DNA from: Paenibacillus profundus
GTDB taxonomy: Bacteria; Bacillota; Bacilli; Paenibacillales; Paenibacillaceae
NCBI RefSeq assembly: GCF_021369635.1
Contig: NZ_JAJNBZ010000022.1
Location: 1 to 64,000, forward strand
Direction: 5' to 3'
DNA: 64,000 nt
Shown: positions 26,427 to 34,388 of the stretch, in pieces
Numbering within the stretch: the first letter of the stretch is position 1
Layout: each line of letters opens with the position of its first letter
Notes under the pieces: model-generated
Told to the model about the DNA's origin: nothing
Database searches by the model: none
What the model saw: the letters and a program-made list of their open reading frames with translations, nothing else
Translations under genes and position numbers: made by a program

Positions 26427-27221
26427 TTACGCTCGAATCTGATGCATGTATGAAGCAACCGCATCCGCAAGACGCTCTGGCGATTCCATCATGCTCATAT
26501 GCCCAACACCCGTCAATGTCACTTGAGTCACATTCGGGCCATTCACCGTAAACATCTTATCCGAGGTTACAATTCCGTCCTGCTCTCCAGCAATCAAGAG
26601 CAACGGCAGCGCCGTCGCGGCAAGCACCGCAGTCCGATCAGGACGTTCCCGCATCGCCAGCGCAGCGCCCGCGGCGCCTTGTGGAGGCGTAAGATAGCCA
26701 ATTTCCTTCGCCTTGCTCACCTGTTCCGCATGTTCGTCAATGTGGCTGGCAGCGAACAGCTTCGGAATAAGCTCGTCCACCATCGGAACGATGCCCCCGG
26801 CTTGCAAAGACTGCACTGTAGCCACACGTTTCTGCTTGCCTTCCTCCGTATCCGGATACCCGGTCGAATGAATCAATCCGAATCCGTTCAAGCGATCGGC
26901 GTACCGTTGTGCGAATGATAGCGTGATATATCCGCCAAGCGAATGACCGAGCAGAACGAACTTGGAGAGCTCCAGCGTGTTTGCCAAGTCCAAGATGTCA
27001 TCCGCCATTTGCTCGATCGTATAGGCTCCGACTGGTGCGTCGCTCTTACCATGTCCCCGCAGGTCCGGAACGATCACCCTGTATTGTTCAGATAGCAGCG
27101 GAATAAGGGAAGACCAATATTTCGAGCTTCCGCAAAAGCCGTGCAGCATTATAATAGCAGGGCCTCGCCCTTGTTCCTCGACATGCATGTTGAAATTTGT
27201 ATTCACTCGGATACGTGTCAT
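26427..27221 (-). CDS. Alpha/beta-fold hydrolase
   Basis: A 264-residue alpha/beta hydrolase. The oxyanion region is LHGFCGSS, the nucleophile elbow is GHSLGG (Ser about 92), the acid is in AGEQDGIV, and the His is in GVGHMSMMESP. Similar proteins hydrolyse esters, lactones or peroxides; the substrate is not predictable. It has its own terminator and is a single-gene unit. Confidence 0.87.
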   Translation of the reverse strand: MTRIRVNTNFNMHVEEQGRGPAIIMLHGFCGSSKYWSSLIPLLSEQYRVIVPDLRGHGKSDAPVGAYTIEQMADDILDLANTLELSKFVLLGHSLGGYITLSFAQRYADRLNGFGLIHSTGYPDTEEGKQKRVATVQSLQAGGIVPMVDELIPKLFAASHIDEHAEQVSKAKEIGYLTPPQGAAGAALAMRERPDRTAVLAATALPLLLIAGEQDGIVTSDKMFTVNGPNVTQVTLTGVGHMSMMESPERLADAVASYMHQIRA

Positions 27222-27459
27222 CTTTCATCCCCTCTTTCCATCATAAATTATAAAGATATGCGGATCTGCAGTCTGATATGCATACTTTACAAATATTACA
27301 AAAAAAATTTACGATTTCATGTCCAAAGATTCTAGCATGCCCAAATCGTCCATAAGTATAGAGTATATTACACAAACTGTAAATAACTGAATCAGCACCT
27401 TCTACGGCGCAGGATTTGCTCCAGTTTTCTTCATTCGCTGCAGAAAGGGGGTGACGATC

Positions 27460-27555
27460 ATGGAAGGGTTCGAAATGTTCTTTGCCACGAGCGCGTTTAT
27501 TCTTGGCCTGGTTCAGCTCATTCTAAAGCTGACGGACCGGCACGATAAAAAATGA
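27460..27555 (+). CDS. 31-residue holin-like toxin candidate
   Basis: A very short ORF, MEGFEMFFATSAFILGLVQL followed by ILKLTDRHDKK, with one membrane helix (about 7-24) and a charged, Lys-ending tail. This layout matches the putative holin-like toxins (type I toxin family, Hol_Tox/TxpA-like) common in Bacillales. AAAGGGGGTGA lies 7 bases upstream of the ATG and is unusually strong for such a small frame. A hairpin and T-run follow. The antisense or antitoxin RNA cannot be placed from sequence alone. Confidence 0.6.
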   Translation: MEGFEMFFATSAFILGLVQLILKLTDRHDKK

Positions 27556-27557
27556 CC

Positions 27558-27601
27558 CGTTCCCCACGAACGGATCAAAACGCAGCTGTTTCCTTTTTTT
27601 T
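27558..27601 (+). terminator. Terminator-like region after the holin-like ORF
   Basis: CCGTTC-CCAC-GAACGG stem directly after the stop, then AAACGCAGCTGTTT (a second small inverted repeat) and CCTTTTTTTT. Confidence 0.55.
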
Positions 27602-27743
27602 CACGTGATATAACCTTATGTGTGTGGAGGCGGAATGGATGTTCCGGCTCCTTTTTTTGTTCCCGGGCCCTGTTTCAACATCTTCTATTTTGGCCCACGT
27701 CATCATTTCTATGGGAAAGTCTGATTAATTATGCATGTCGATT

Positions 27744-28280
27744 TCAAAGAACTGAACGGATGATAGCATCGGCAAGCTCATCTGCCATGTTCATTACGAC
27801 GCGCAGCGATGTGGTCTGCAGTGTCCAGTACGGCTTCGGTCCGTTCACGTTCACTACGGCCGCAATACTATATTGCCCGACTGCAGGCAGCGGCTTGCCG
27901 ACCGATTCCGCAGGCAGCAGCGGCTGATCGCTCGCTAAGAAATGGCCGACCGTAGATGGATGCCCTAAGCATGCGTCAATCGCCACCGTCACCATTCCTT
28001 CCGGAATCGCAGCAAGCCGCTCTTCCAGATTGGAGGCATCGCATGGATTATCCAGCGTGCCGATAACATGACGCAATCCGCTCTTTGCAAGACGCGTCCC
28101 AACCAGCGGCCCAAGCGCGTCCCCCGTGGAACGGTCTGTACCGATACAGACAAACATCATGTGCTCTATCGAATACTTCATCTCCAGCTGTTGAAAAAAA
28201 GCGTCTAGCTGCTTCCCCGACAGTTTATGCCTGTGCCCCGTAAACGGAACTTCCAGATTCGAAATTAAGTTGCCTTGCAT
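27744..28280 (-). CDS. yyaC: Spore protease YyaC
   Basis: A 178-residue protein of the YyaC group, related to the germination protease GPR and made during sporulation. Characteristic segments are FVCIGTDRSTGDALGPLVG, GTLDNPCDASNL and AIDACLGHPSTVG, with conserved Asp and Cys. ATG 28280 follows AAAGGAG at about 11 bases; the longer frame to 28391 lacks such a site. It supports a spore-forming host. Confidence 0.85.
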   Translation of the reverse strand: MQGNLISNLEVPFTGHRHKLSGKQLDAFFQQLEMKYSIEHMMFVCIGTDRSTGDALGPLVGTRLAKSGLRHVIGTLDNPCDASNLEERLAAIPEGMVTVAIDACLGHPSTVGHFLASDQPLLPAESVGKPLPAVGQYSIAAVVNVNGPKPYWTLQTTSLRVVMNMADELADAIIRSVL

Positions 28281-28473
28281 CGGATGGGTACTCCTTTTTT
28301 CTCCACATGATGCCTTATTGTACTTCACAATGCACTCTCTGCCAAGTGCATAAGTATAGACCTCCGGATGGAGAAATGAGCCCGAGCGCAACGTCGCCGT
28401 TCAGCGTTTAGTTTCCGGTGCATTCGTGATACAATACGAGCATGTTGGAAGAAGTACGTCCGAGGAGGAACGA

Positions 28474-28701
28474 ATGATGAGTGTACAGGATAGAACGCAA
28501 GCTAGCGTGGAACAAATGATCGACACGATTAAAGACAGATTGAAAATGGCAACCGCTGCCGCTATGCAGTCATCTGCATTTTCCGTGGAGCAATATGATG
28601 ATATTAAGGACATTTACGATATCGTGATCAGCAAGCCCTCATTCAGCATTAGTGAAGTAGAAGCGCTCGTATCGGAATTGGGTCGGTTGCGTCGTTCTTA
28701 A
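28474..28701 (+). CDS. DUF1128 protein (YfkK-like)
   Basis: A 75-residue helical protein matching DUF1128 (B. subtilis YfkK): DDIKDIYDIVISKPSFSISE and a closing EALVSELGRLR. The function is unknown. The start at 28474 has GAGGAGG about 6 bases upstream; the upstream in-frame Met at 28426 has none. It is divergent from yyaC. Confidence 0.82.
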   Translation: MMSVQDRTQASVEQMIDTIKDRLKMATAAAMQSSAFSVEQYDDIKDIYDIVISKPSFSISEVEALVSELGRLRRS

Positions 28702-28713
28702 TGAGGATCTGAA

Positions 28714-28800
28714 GTGACTGCGATGGAATCCATTTTGCGCAAAATGAAATATCCGCTACACAAGCTGGAACAAGGCTGGAAGAACCCTCATCAAGCATAG
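28714..28800 (+). CDS. Possible 28-residue small ORF after the DUF1128 gene
   Basis: GTG 28714 opens VTAMESILRKMKYPLHKLEQ, ending GWKNPHQA before TAG and a strong terminator. TGAGGATCT precedes the start. It is amphipathic and basic. It may be a real micro-protein or chance; there is no family match I can name. Confidence 0.25.
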   Translation: MTAMESILRKMKYPLHKLEQGWKNPHQA

Positions 28801-28807
28801 TAAAGCA

Positions 28808-28854
28808 AAAATCTCCCTTATCCTGTAGCACCACACGGCAAATAAGGGAGATTT
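28808..28854. terminator. Bidirectional terminator between DUF1128 and cutC
   Basis: AAATCTCCCTTAT / ATAAGGGAGATTT stem (13 bp, large loop) with a T-run on the minus side. It lies between convergent units. Confidence 0.85.
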
Positions 28855-28861
28855 CCTTTGT

Positions 28862-29560
28862 CTATAGCGAGCGAATCGTTGCCTTCAAGGTGCGGAGGCG
28901 ACCCGGATCGATAGGAGACAAGGCTTGTCCGTTCACCCGCACATTGGAGCCGAAATGAACTTGTTGAACGCCCGTATCCCGTACAAAGCTGGACACCGCA
29001 TCCTGCTTCAAGCCGCTTCCGGCCAGTATAGCCAACTTAGACCCTTCGGCTTGACGAACCATGGCAGCAAGTTCTGCACGCGCATCCAGCGCACTCGGTT
29101 TGCCGCCGGACGTAAGGACCGTCGTAATTTGCGGATAGGCTAAGAGCACGTCCAACGCCTCGTAAATATCATTTGCCTCATCAATAGCGCGGTGGAACGT
29201 CATCTGCATGCCGTCAGCAGCTTCCAGCACGTGTTCCAAAGCGGGAACATCAACTTTCCCTCCCGGCGTCAGTGCGCCGAATACGATCGCATTGGCTCCG
29301 GTCTGGCGAATACGCCGCACATCCTCAACGATAGTGCGCATATCGTCTGCATCATAGACGAAGGAGCGGCTATGCGGACGCACCATCACGTTAACAGGGA
29401 TATCAACGGCAGCGGATGCCTCTTCAATGAGCCCGATGCTTGGCGTAAGCCCGCCTTCCGTAATGCCCGTAATCAGTTCGATTCGGTCGGCTCCGTGCTG
29501 TGCAGCCGTCTTAACCTCCTGCAGTGTCGTTCCGATAACTTCAAGTACGATAGAATTCAT
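28862..29560 (-). CDS. cutC: Copper homeostasis protein CutC family
   Basis: A 232-residue TIM-barrel protein of the CutC family (LEVIGTTLQE, GADRIELITG, EGGLTPSIG, VMVRPHSRSF and TFHRAID are all typical). Its link to copper came from early genetics; the enzymatic role is unproven. The start ATG 29560 follows GAGGTGA. It begins 41 bases after the asparaginase stop and is likely co-transcribed with it. Confidence 0.9.
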   Translation of the reverse strand: MNSIVLEVIGTTLQEVKTAAQHGADRIELITGITEGGLTPSIGLIEEASAAVDIPVNVMVRPHSRSFVYDADDMRTIVEDVRRIRQTGANAIVFGALTPGGKVDVPALEHVLEAADGMQMTFHRAIDEANDIYEALDVLLAYPQITTVLTSGGKPSALDARAELAAMVRQAEGSKLAILAGSGLKQDAVSSFVRDTGVQQVHFGSNVRVNGQALSPIDPGRLRTLKATIRSL

Positions 29561-29601
29561 AAGGTCACCTCATCCAATGTGATGTAAAGTTATGATGTAT
29601 A

Positions 29602-30600
29602 TCAATTGAACGTAAACACAGCTTTCTGCGCGCCTACCGTCTTCCCGTTATCATTGGTCAGCGTTTCCGGAAACTGCCGGCGAATGCTCTCGATCGTCTC
29701 CGTGCGCTCATATCCGATCTGCTCTAATATCGAAGCAACAATGAGAGCCCACTCTTCGTCCGAACCGTCTGCCACCTTGAAGGCGAAGCCCAATCCTTCG
29801 CTGCGCAGAGCAAAAGCGAATATGCCTTTGAATCCGCCCTTGGCAATAATATTGTCATCCTCCATTAAGATGGAATCGATTCGTTGCGTTCCACCGACGA
29901 GAAGAGGGTAACGATGCATCGCCTTTCTTATCCGAGTGACCGCTCGCCGGGTATCTGCATCTTCAATCAGCTCGGGACAAGCGAGCTTCAAATAAGCGGT
30001 TGCGATGCCTGGCAACGGCAGCGCATAGACGGGGAATCCGCACCCATCGGTACCCGCCCGCATCTGTTCGCACGACATGTTCGACATCTCCGACAGCGTA
30101 CGTGCAATCTCCACCTGTGCTGGATGATCAGGCTCGGTATACGTCCCCAAATCCCAATTCATCATCTTGCTCCAGGCGAGCACGCCGAAATGCTTGCCAG
30201 CACAGTTATGATACGCTCTTCGCCGCTGTCCTCCCGCACGCAGAAGCAGTTCCTTCGTCTCTTCGTTCAACGGGTAGGACGGATTGCAGATAAGCCGGTC
30301 TTCTTCGAGCCCGCTCTGCTCCATGATGTGCTCCATCGTCTCAATATGATACGACTCCCCGCGATGAGATGCGGTCATGAGCGCTAATTCCTTGTCATCG
30401 AGCCCATAGTGTTCCAGCACTCCATTCCGCACGACAGGGATCGCCTGCAGAGGTTTGCCCGCCGAACGCAAGAACATCGGAGACTGAATATCCCCCAGCG
30501 CATAAGAAATATGTAAATTCCGATCGATACCGCAAATGGAGCCCCTATGCTCGCATTCAAGCCAACCGTTCCGAGTCTCTACTACTAACTGTTCATGCAT
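29602..30600 (-). CDS. Asparaginase II-type protein
   Basis: A 332-residue protein of the Asparaginase_II (Rhizobium etli-type, thermolabile) family, distinct from the E. coli type. Hallmarks include FLRSAGKPLQAIP, ASHRGE, HNCAGKH and DGCGFPVYALPL, with the SxGK-like Ser/Lys pair and the Cys residues near the active site. It probably hydrolyses asparagine to aspartate and ammonia. ATG 30600 has AAAGGAG about 10 bases upstream. It heads a two-gene unit with cutC. Confidence 0.87.
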   Translation of the reverse strand: MHEQLVVETRNGWLECEHRGSICGIDRNLHISYALGDIQSPMFLRSAGKPLQAIPVVRNGVLEHYGLDDKELALMTASHRGESYHIETMEHIMEQSGLEEDRLICNPSYPLNEETKELLLRAGGQRRRAYHNCAGKHFGVLAWSKMMNWDLGTYTEPDHPAQVEIARTLSEMSNMSCEQMRAGTDGCGFPVYALPLPGIATAYLKLACPELIEDADTRRAVTRIRKAMHRYPLLVGGTQRIDSILMEDDNIIAKGGFKGIFAFALRSEGLGFAFKVADGSDEEWALIVASILEQIGYERTETIESIRRQFPETLTNDNGKTVGAQKAVFTFN

Positions 30601-30808
30601 CTCGACTTTCTCCTTTTTGCCATCCAAATGGAACCAGCAACGTAAATTATACCTCTTTCTTACAGCACCTGCTTATATTACATAAGGTTGCATCCATCTA
30701 TGGTAATATGGTATGCATATATATATTTACCAAAATTTCATGTTGTGCTTCCATGCGCTTCTTGAATTGCGATTGTTCCTTTTCTACCATACACCTAAAG
30801 GAGAAGCA

Positions 30809-31522
30809 ATGACAATATCTAAAAATCAATTTCAGTCCCCTTCTTCTGCTGCTAAACCGTCAGCAAAGTTCACGTTAAATCTGTTATGGGGAATTATAAC
30901 CGTGCCCGCACTGGTTATTGTTCTCTTCATCCTTACAAGAGGCGTAATGAGCGACAGCTTCCATAAGTTCGATCTGGCTGTTACCGATACGGTACGTTCC
31001 GTGGCTTCTCCTTCATTTACGGAGTTCGTTACCATTATTACACATCTGGCTTCCAGTCATATTATTATACCGATTGCTCTCGTATTAGCTGCCGTTTTGG
31101 CATTCATACTCAAGCGACGGTGGGATGCGATGAGCCTTTTCATTGCGCTTATCGGCAGTTCGTTGTTTAATGAAGTAATGAAGCATCTGATTCAAAGGGC
31201 GCGGCCGGCGGATTGGGAGCACTGGGTGCAGGCGAGCGGCTACAGCTTCCCAAGCGGACATTCCATGGTCAGCATGTCTTTCTACGGCATGCTTGGCTAC
31301 ATTATATGGCTGCACTTGAAGGAGCAAGGCAAGCCTGCGGCTTACGTGCTTGTGCTGACCCTGCTGCTCATCGTCTGCATTGGACTGAGCCGCATTTATT
31401 TAGGCGTACACTTCGTAACGGATGTTATAGCCGGTTACGCTGCAGGAGCAGCTTGGTTACTTGCTTGCATTTATGCAATGCAATGGCTCAAAGGCAGGGG
31501 AGGCAATTCGATTACATCATAA
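30809..31522 (+). CDS. PAP2-family membrane phosphatase
   Basis: A 237-residue phosphatidic-acid-phosphatase type 2 protein with about six membrane helices. The three phosphatase motifs are complete: KHLIQRARP (motif 1), YSFPSGHS (motif 2, His) and SRIYLGVHFVTD (motif 3, Arg and nucleophile His). Likely substrates are undecaprenyl pyrophosphate or lipid phosphates at the outer face. AAAGGAG precedes ATG 30809; the longer frame from 30713 lacks a site. Confidence 0.9.
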   Translation: MTISKNQFQSPSSAAKPSAKFTLNLLWGIITVPALVIVLFILTRGVMSDSFHKFDLAVTDTVRSVASPSFTEFVTIITHLASSHIIIPIALVLAAVLAFILKRRWDAMSLFIALIGSSLFNEVMKHLIQRARPADWEHWVQASGYSFPSGHSMVSMSFYGMLGYIIWLHLKEQGKPAAYVLVLTLLLIVCIGLSRIYLGVHFVTDVIAGYAAGAAWLLACIYAMQWLKGRGGNSITS

Positions 31523-31565
31523 TGACGATTTGCAGCATGAAACTCTATATTTTCAACACAATGCT

Positions 31566-31591
31566 GTTTCAAATTGCATAAATAGGTGTAA
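31566..31591 (+). promoter_or_regulatory. Weak SigB-type promoter candidate before the YtxH gene
   Basis: GTTTCA - 14 bp - GTGTAA. The -35 and spacing agree with the other candidates in the window, but the -10 lacks the GG pair. YtxH proteins are general stress proteins in B. subtilis, which is why I list it. Confidence 0.3.
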
Positions 31592-31638
31592 TCCTCCTTA
31601 AAGCAATATAAAGAAATAGGTTAAAAGGAGAGATGGTC

Positions 31639-32022
31639 ATGAGTCAAAATACAGAAAACAATAACAATTGCGCAGGTGGAACATTCGTAAAAGGTCTTGT
31701 CGTCGGCGGTCTTCTCGGCGCAGCGGCCGCTTTGCTGCTCGCTCCAAAATCAGGCCGTGAATTACGTTCGGATTTGGGCGAAAAAGCTCAGGTCGTTGGC
31801 GGCAAAACAAAAGAAATCGCTTGCGACTTGGGTACACGCACTTCAGAAGTAGTGAAGACAGTCGGAGCTAAAGCTGAAGCCGTCGTATGCGGTGTGAAAG
31901 ACGCCTCTCAGCAATTGGCTGCCAGCGTCAAAGATTCAGTGACTAGCACCGCGAATGAGCTGAAAGAAGCATCCGCTGATGTTGCGGAAGAAGTTGCAGC
32001 TCAATTGAAAGAAGAAGTATAA
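31639..32022 (+). CDS. YtxH-domain general stress protein
   Basis: A 127-residue protein with a Gly/Ala-rich membrane helix (GLVVGGLLGAAAALLLAP, about 18-37) followed by KSGRELR and a long helical tail with apolipoprotein-like repeats. This is the YtxH/Gas-vesicle-like domain of general stress proteins. ATG 31639 is 8 bases after AAAGGAG; ATG 31633 would be too close. It is followed by a second gene 13 bases later. Confidence 0.83.
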   Translation: MSQNTENNNNCAGGTFVKGLVVGGLLGAAAALLLAPKSGRELRSDLGEKAQVVGGKTKEIACDLGTRTSEVVKTVGAKAEAVVCGVKDASQQLAASVKDSVTSTANELKEASADVAEEVAAQLKEEV

Positions 32023-32035
32023 CGGGAGGGATTCC

Positions 32036-32476
32036 ATGACAGCCATACCACCCCCTGTTTCCGCTCAAGCTGAAGCCGTGCGCAAATTGTTTTTGCAGCA
32101 CGGCTTCACCGGTATACAGTGCAGTGAACAAGTCGTATTCGTATTGGGACTCGTCAATGAACAGCTGGATAAAGACCGTGCCAGCCACATGTTTACGGTT
32201 CCGGCCGCTAAGCTCGCCAACGGGGATTTGCGCATTGACACCGTTAATGCGGGCTTTTCAGGCCTTCATCCCGTACCTTCATTTCTGAAGCACAAGGCAG
32301 CCAATATTTTGCAAGCGCTATGTTCTAAGTTAGCGAGCGAGCTTGGAATTGCGTGTCATGAAGCGGCGGCTGCGACAGAGAGCCCTGCAGATACGCTGAA
32401 CACGATGGCACCGAATGAGCAAGCAGTTAAGCAGCTTGGTGAAGACATGAATAGGGTGCAGACGAAGACCCAATAG
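32036..32476 (+). CDS. Conserved hypothetical protein downstream of YtxH gene
   Basis: A 146-residue soluble protein with no recognised domain. The central part (about 40-95) may be a small alpha/beta fold (FVLGLVNEQL, MFTVPAAKLANGDLRID). The C-terminal 40 residues look disordered. It starts 13 bases after the YtxH gene with GGGAGGG upstream, so the two form an operon. A 19-bp perfect hairpin follows. Confidence 0.65.
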   Translation: MTAIPPPVSAQAEAVRKLFLQHGFTGIQCSEQVVFVLGLVNEQLDKDRASHMFTVPAAKLANGDLRIDTVNAGFSGLHPVPSFLKHKAANILQALCSKLASELGIACHEAAAATESPADTLNTMAPNEQAVKQLGEDMNRVQTKTQ

Positions 32477-32489
32477 ACCTCCAACAGTT

Positions 32490-32548
32490 AAACATAATGA
32501 AGATGCTTGCCCTAGAACCTCATGAGGAAAAGCATCTTCATTATGTTT
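32490..32548. terminator. Long perfect hairpin between YtxH operon and sigB
   Basis: AAACATAATGAAGATGCTT and its exact reverse complement, 19 bp, loop of about 21. There is no strong T-run on either side, but it sits between convergent operons and overlaps the sigB stop region. Confidence 0.7.
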
Positions 32549-33314
32549 AGGTATGGTCTTGTGAAGTGAGAATCTGCCTTAATTTATCAGTCGCCCGCCG
32601 CTGTATGCGGGACACGCTCATTTGCGATACACCCAATCGCTCAGCTGCGGCGCGCTGCGACAGACCTTCATCAAAAACCAATGATAGCACCTGCTGTTCT
32701 TCCGGCTTTAGCGCTTTCATGGCCTCTGTCAAGTCCATCTTGCGCTCCACCGCTTTATAGTCATCCGTATCCGAACTAATAAGTTCTCCTAACGTTGCCG
32801 CGCTCTCGTCTTGAGACAGAGGCGTATCTAAAGAAACATAATGATAGCATTCACGTCCAGCCAATACTTCCACCGTTTCTTCTACGGTAAGTTCGAGCTT
32901 CGCTGCGATTTCTTCGACGTTCGGTGAACGCTCCAACCGTACAGTCAACTCATCAATCGTCTGCTGGACGAGCGCTCCTTTTTCTTTAATCCGGCGCGGC
33001 ACTTGAATGTACCATGATTTATCACGCAGAAAATTTTTCATATGGCCGATCATGCTCTTCATCGCATACGCTTCGAACGGTACACCCAAAGAACTGTCAA
33101 ACTGCTGCAGCAAGCGGATAAGTGCCATATTGCCGACCTGCATCAAATCCTCAAACAAGTCGGGGCGATTGCGGGAAATTTTACCGGCTGCCATTTTAAT
33201 CATGGGTTCGTACTTCTTGATGAGGATGGTGGCGATATCGTTGTCTTTCGTGTCCTGATATTGATGAATAAGATCATTGGCATGTTCCATTGCGCCATGG
33301 GATTCAGCCCTCAT
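32547..33314 (-). CDS. sigB: RNA polymerase sigma factor SigB
   Basis: A 255-residue SigB/SigF/SigG-group sigma factor. Region 2 includes FEDLMQVGNMALIRLLQQFD and FEAYAMKSMIGHMKNFLRD; region 3 has VPRRIKEKG; region 4 has GLSQRAAAERLGVSQMSVSR. Its place downstream of rsbV and rsbW identifies it as the general stress factor SigB rather than a sporulation sigma. Its ATG overlaps the rsbW stop; a start at residue 9 (MEHAND) is possible. RsbW would hold it inactive until RsbV is dephosphorylated. Confidence 0.93.
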   Translation of the reverse strand: MRAESHGAMEHANDLIHQYQDTKDNDIATILIKKYEPMIKMAAGKISRNRPDLFEDLMQVGNMALIRLLQQFDSSLGVPFEAYAMKSMIGHMKNFLRDKSWYIQVPRRIKEKGALVQQTIDELTVRLERSPNVEEIAAKLELTVEETVEVLAGRECYHYVSLDTPLSQDESAATLGELISSDTDDYKAVERKMDLTEAMKALKPEEQQVLSLVFDEGLSQRAAAERLGVSQMSVSRIQRRATDKLRQILTSQDHT

Positions 33315-33769
33315 ATAAGCTCTCCGCTTGTTTGCAATCGTTTTTTCATCTTGACAACGGTACCGCGCCCTTCCACGCTCATGACTTCCACCTCATCCAT
33401 CAAGGCCTGCATTAAATAAAACCCTAGCCCCCCTGCTTGTACCTCATCGAGGCTCTTCTCGTGCCAGCCTGCCAAGCTGCTCGTCTTGCGTTCTGCGTCA
33501 AAGCTGCTTCCTTCATCTTGGATGGTGATTCCAATTTCGTCGTCGTTCACTTCAAATAATATTTCGACCATTCCGCCAGGTGAATCATATGCATACAGCA
33601 CTGCGTTATTGCAAGCTTCAGAAATAGCGACCTTCATGTCTTCAATCTCTTCATAAGAAAATCCAATGCGGCTCGCAATTCCATACAGTGCAAGACGGGC
33701 CAGTTCAACGTATTCAGCTTGGGCTGGCAATGCTAATTTAACACGCTTCAGCGCTCTTTCCTTATCCAT
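33311..33769 (-). CDS. rsbW: Anti-sigma B factor RsbW (serine kinase)
   Basis: A 152-residue GHKL-type ATPase/kinase. The N-box is EACNNAVLYAY, the G1 region is QDEGSSFD, and G2 is GGLGFYLM. RsbW binds and blocks SigB and phosphorylates RsbV on a serine. It overlaps sigB by four bases and starts 29 bases after rsbV. Confidence 0.92.
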   Translation of the reverse strand: MDKERALKRVKLALPAQAEYVELARLALYGIASRIGFSYEEIEDMKVAISEACNNAVLYAYDSPGGMVEILFEVNDDEIGITIQDEGSSFDAERKTSSLAGWHEKSLDEVQAGGLGFYLMQALMDEVEVMSVEGRGTVVKMKKRLQTSGELI

Positions 33770-33798
33770 GATCCATTCCCTTTCGTAATATGTTAGAT

Positions 33799-34119
33799 TT
33801 AAGCGTTCGGAGTTAAAAACTTCGAAATCCCCGTCATGTCGAACAGCTTCTGCACATGCGGCGGAACATTCACAATCGTAAACGAGGCTTGCTGTTCATG
33901 ACGCATTTTCAGTATCGATATCAAAATGCCAATCCCTGTGCTGTCAATATAAGTAAGTTGCTCTAAATCAAGCGCTAAATCAATGGCCGCATCGTCAACG
34001 ATAGGCCCCATAAATGCGCGGAACTCTTTAGCTGCCGCCAGGTCCAAATCGCCCTGTAATTGTACAACCACTTTATCGTTATCTTGTTGTGTCGTTACCG
34101 AAAATTTATTTCCGCTCAT
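33799..34119 (-). CDS. rsbV: Anti-anti-sigma factor RsbV (STAS domain)
   Basis: A 106-residue STAS protein. The phosphorylation site is Ser60 in YIDSTGIGIL. Unphosphorylated RsbV binds RsbW and frees SigB; a PP2C phosphatase reactivates it. It is first of rsbV-rsbW-sigB. A SigB-type promoter lies about 40 bases upstream, giving positive autoregulation. Confidence 0.92.
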   Translation of the reverse strand: MSGNKFSVTTQQDNDKVVVQLQGDLDLAAAKEFRAFMGPIVDDAAIDLALDLEQLTYIDSTGIGILISILKMRHEQQASFTIVNVPPHVQKLFDMTGISKFLTPNA

Positions 34120-34159
34120 ATTTTCCTCTCCTATGTGTAGGTATGATGCTTACAGGTAA

Positions 34160-34185
34160 ATAACCTTAAACGCTTCACGCGAAAC
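34160..34185 (-). promoter_or_regulatory. SigB-type promoter of rsbV-rsbW-sigB
   Basis: Minus-strand GTTTCG (34180-34185), 14-bp spacer, GGTTAT (34160-34165), against the SigB consensus GTTTAA-N13/15-GGGTAT. The -35 is identical to that of the DUF948 gene promoter at 42108-42133. SigB operons are autoregulated in other Bacillales. Confidence 0.7.
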
Positions 34186-34200
34186 ATCTTTTTAAACACG

Positions 34201-34388
34201 CACTATTAGAGGTTGTTCAAAAAGTCCGCTTTTGATCACGAAGTCACTCAGAAAGTTCGGCATCGAATCTTGCATTCACTCTCGAAGTCCGCTGCTCATG
34301 TAGTCTCGCCTACACTGCGCTGCTCTTTCTTCGAGTTCCTACAACCTTCTTGGTGCTGAAAACCGACCTTTTTGAACACGCACTATTA
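34201..34388. repeat. Family A repeat (copy 5, about 188 bp), next to a partial copy
   Basis: It runs from AGAGGTTGTTCAAAAAG to CTTTTTGAACACGCACTATTA. The 14 bases AACACGCACTATTA occur both at 34195-34208 and at 34375-34388. The left one follows TTTTT, so it looks like the end of a second, mostly deleted copy rather than a target duplication. The core is the inverted form of the 7741 copy's core. It fills the space between rsbV's promoter and the kinase gene. Confidence 0.75.

Noticed and set aside
34195-34388. 14-bp direct repeats as a target-site duplication
   Set aside because: The repeat includes the AACACG end of the element itself, so it is better explained by a residual end of a second copy.
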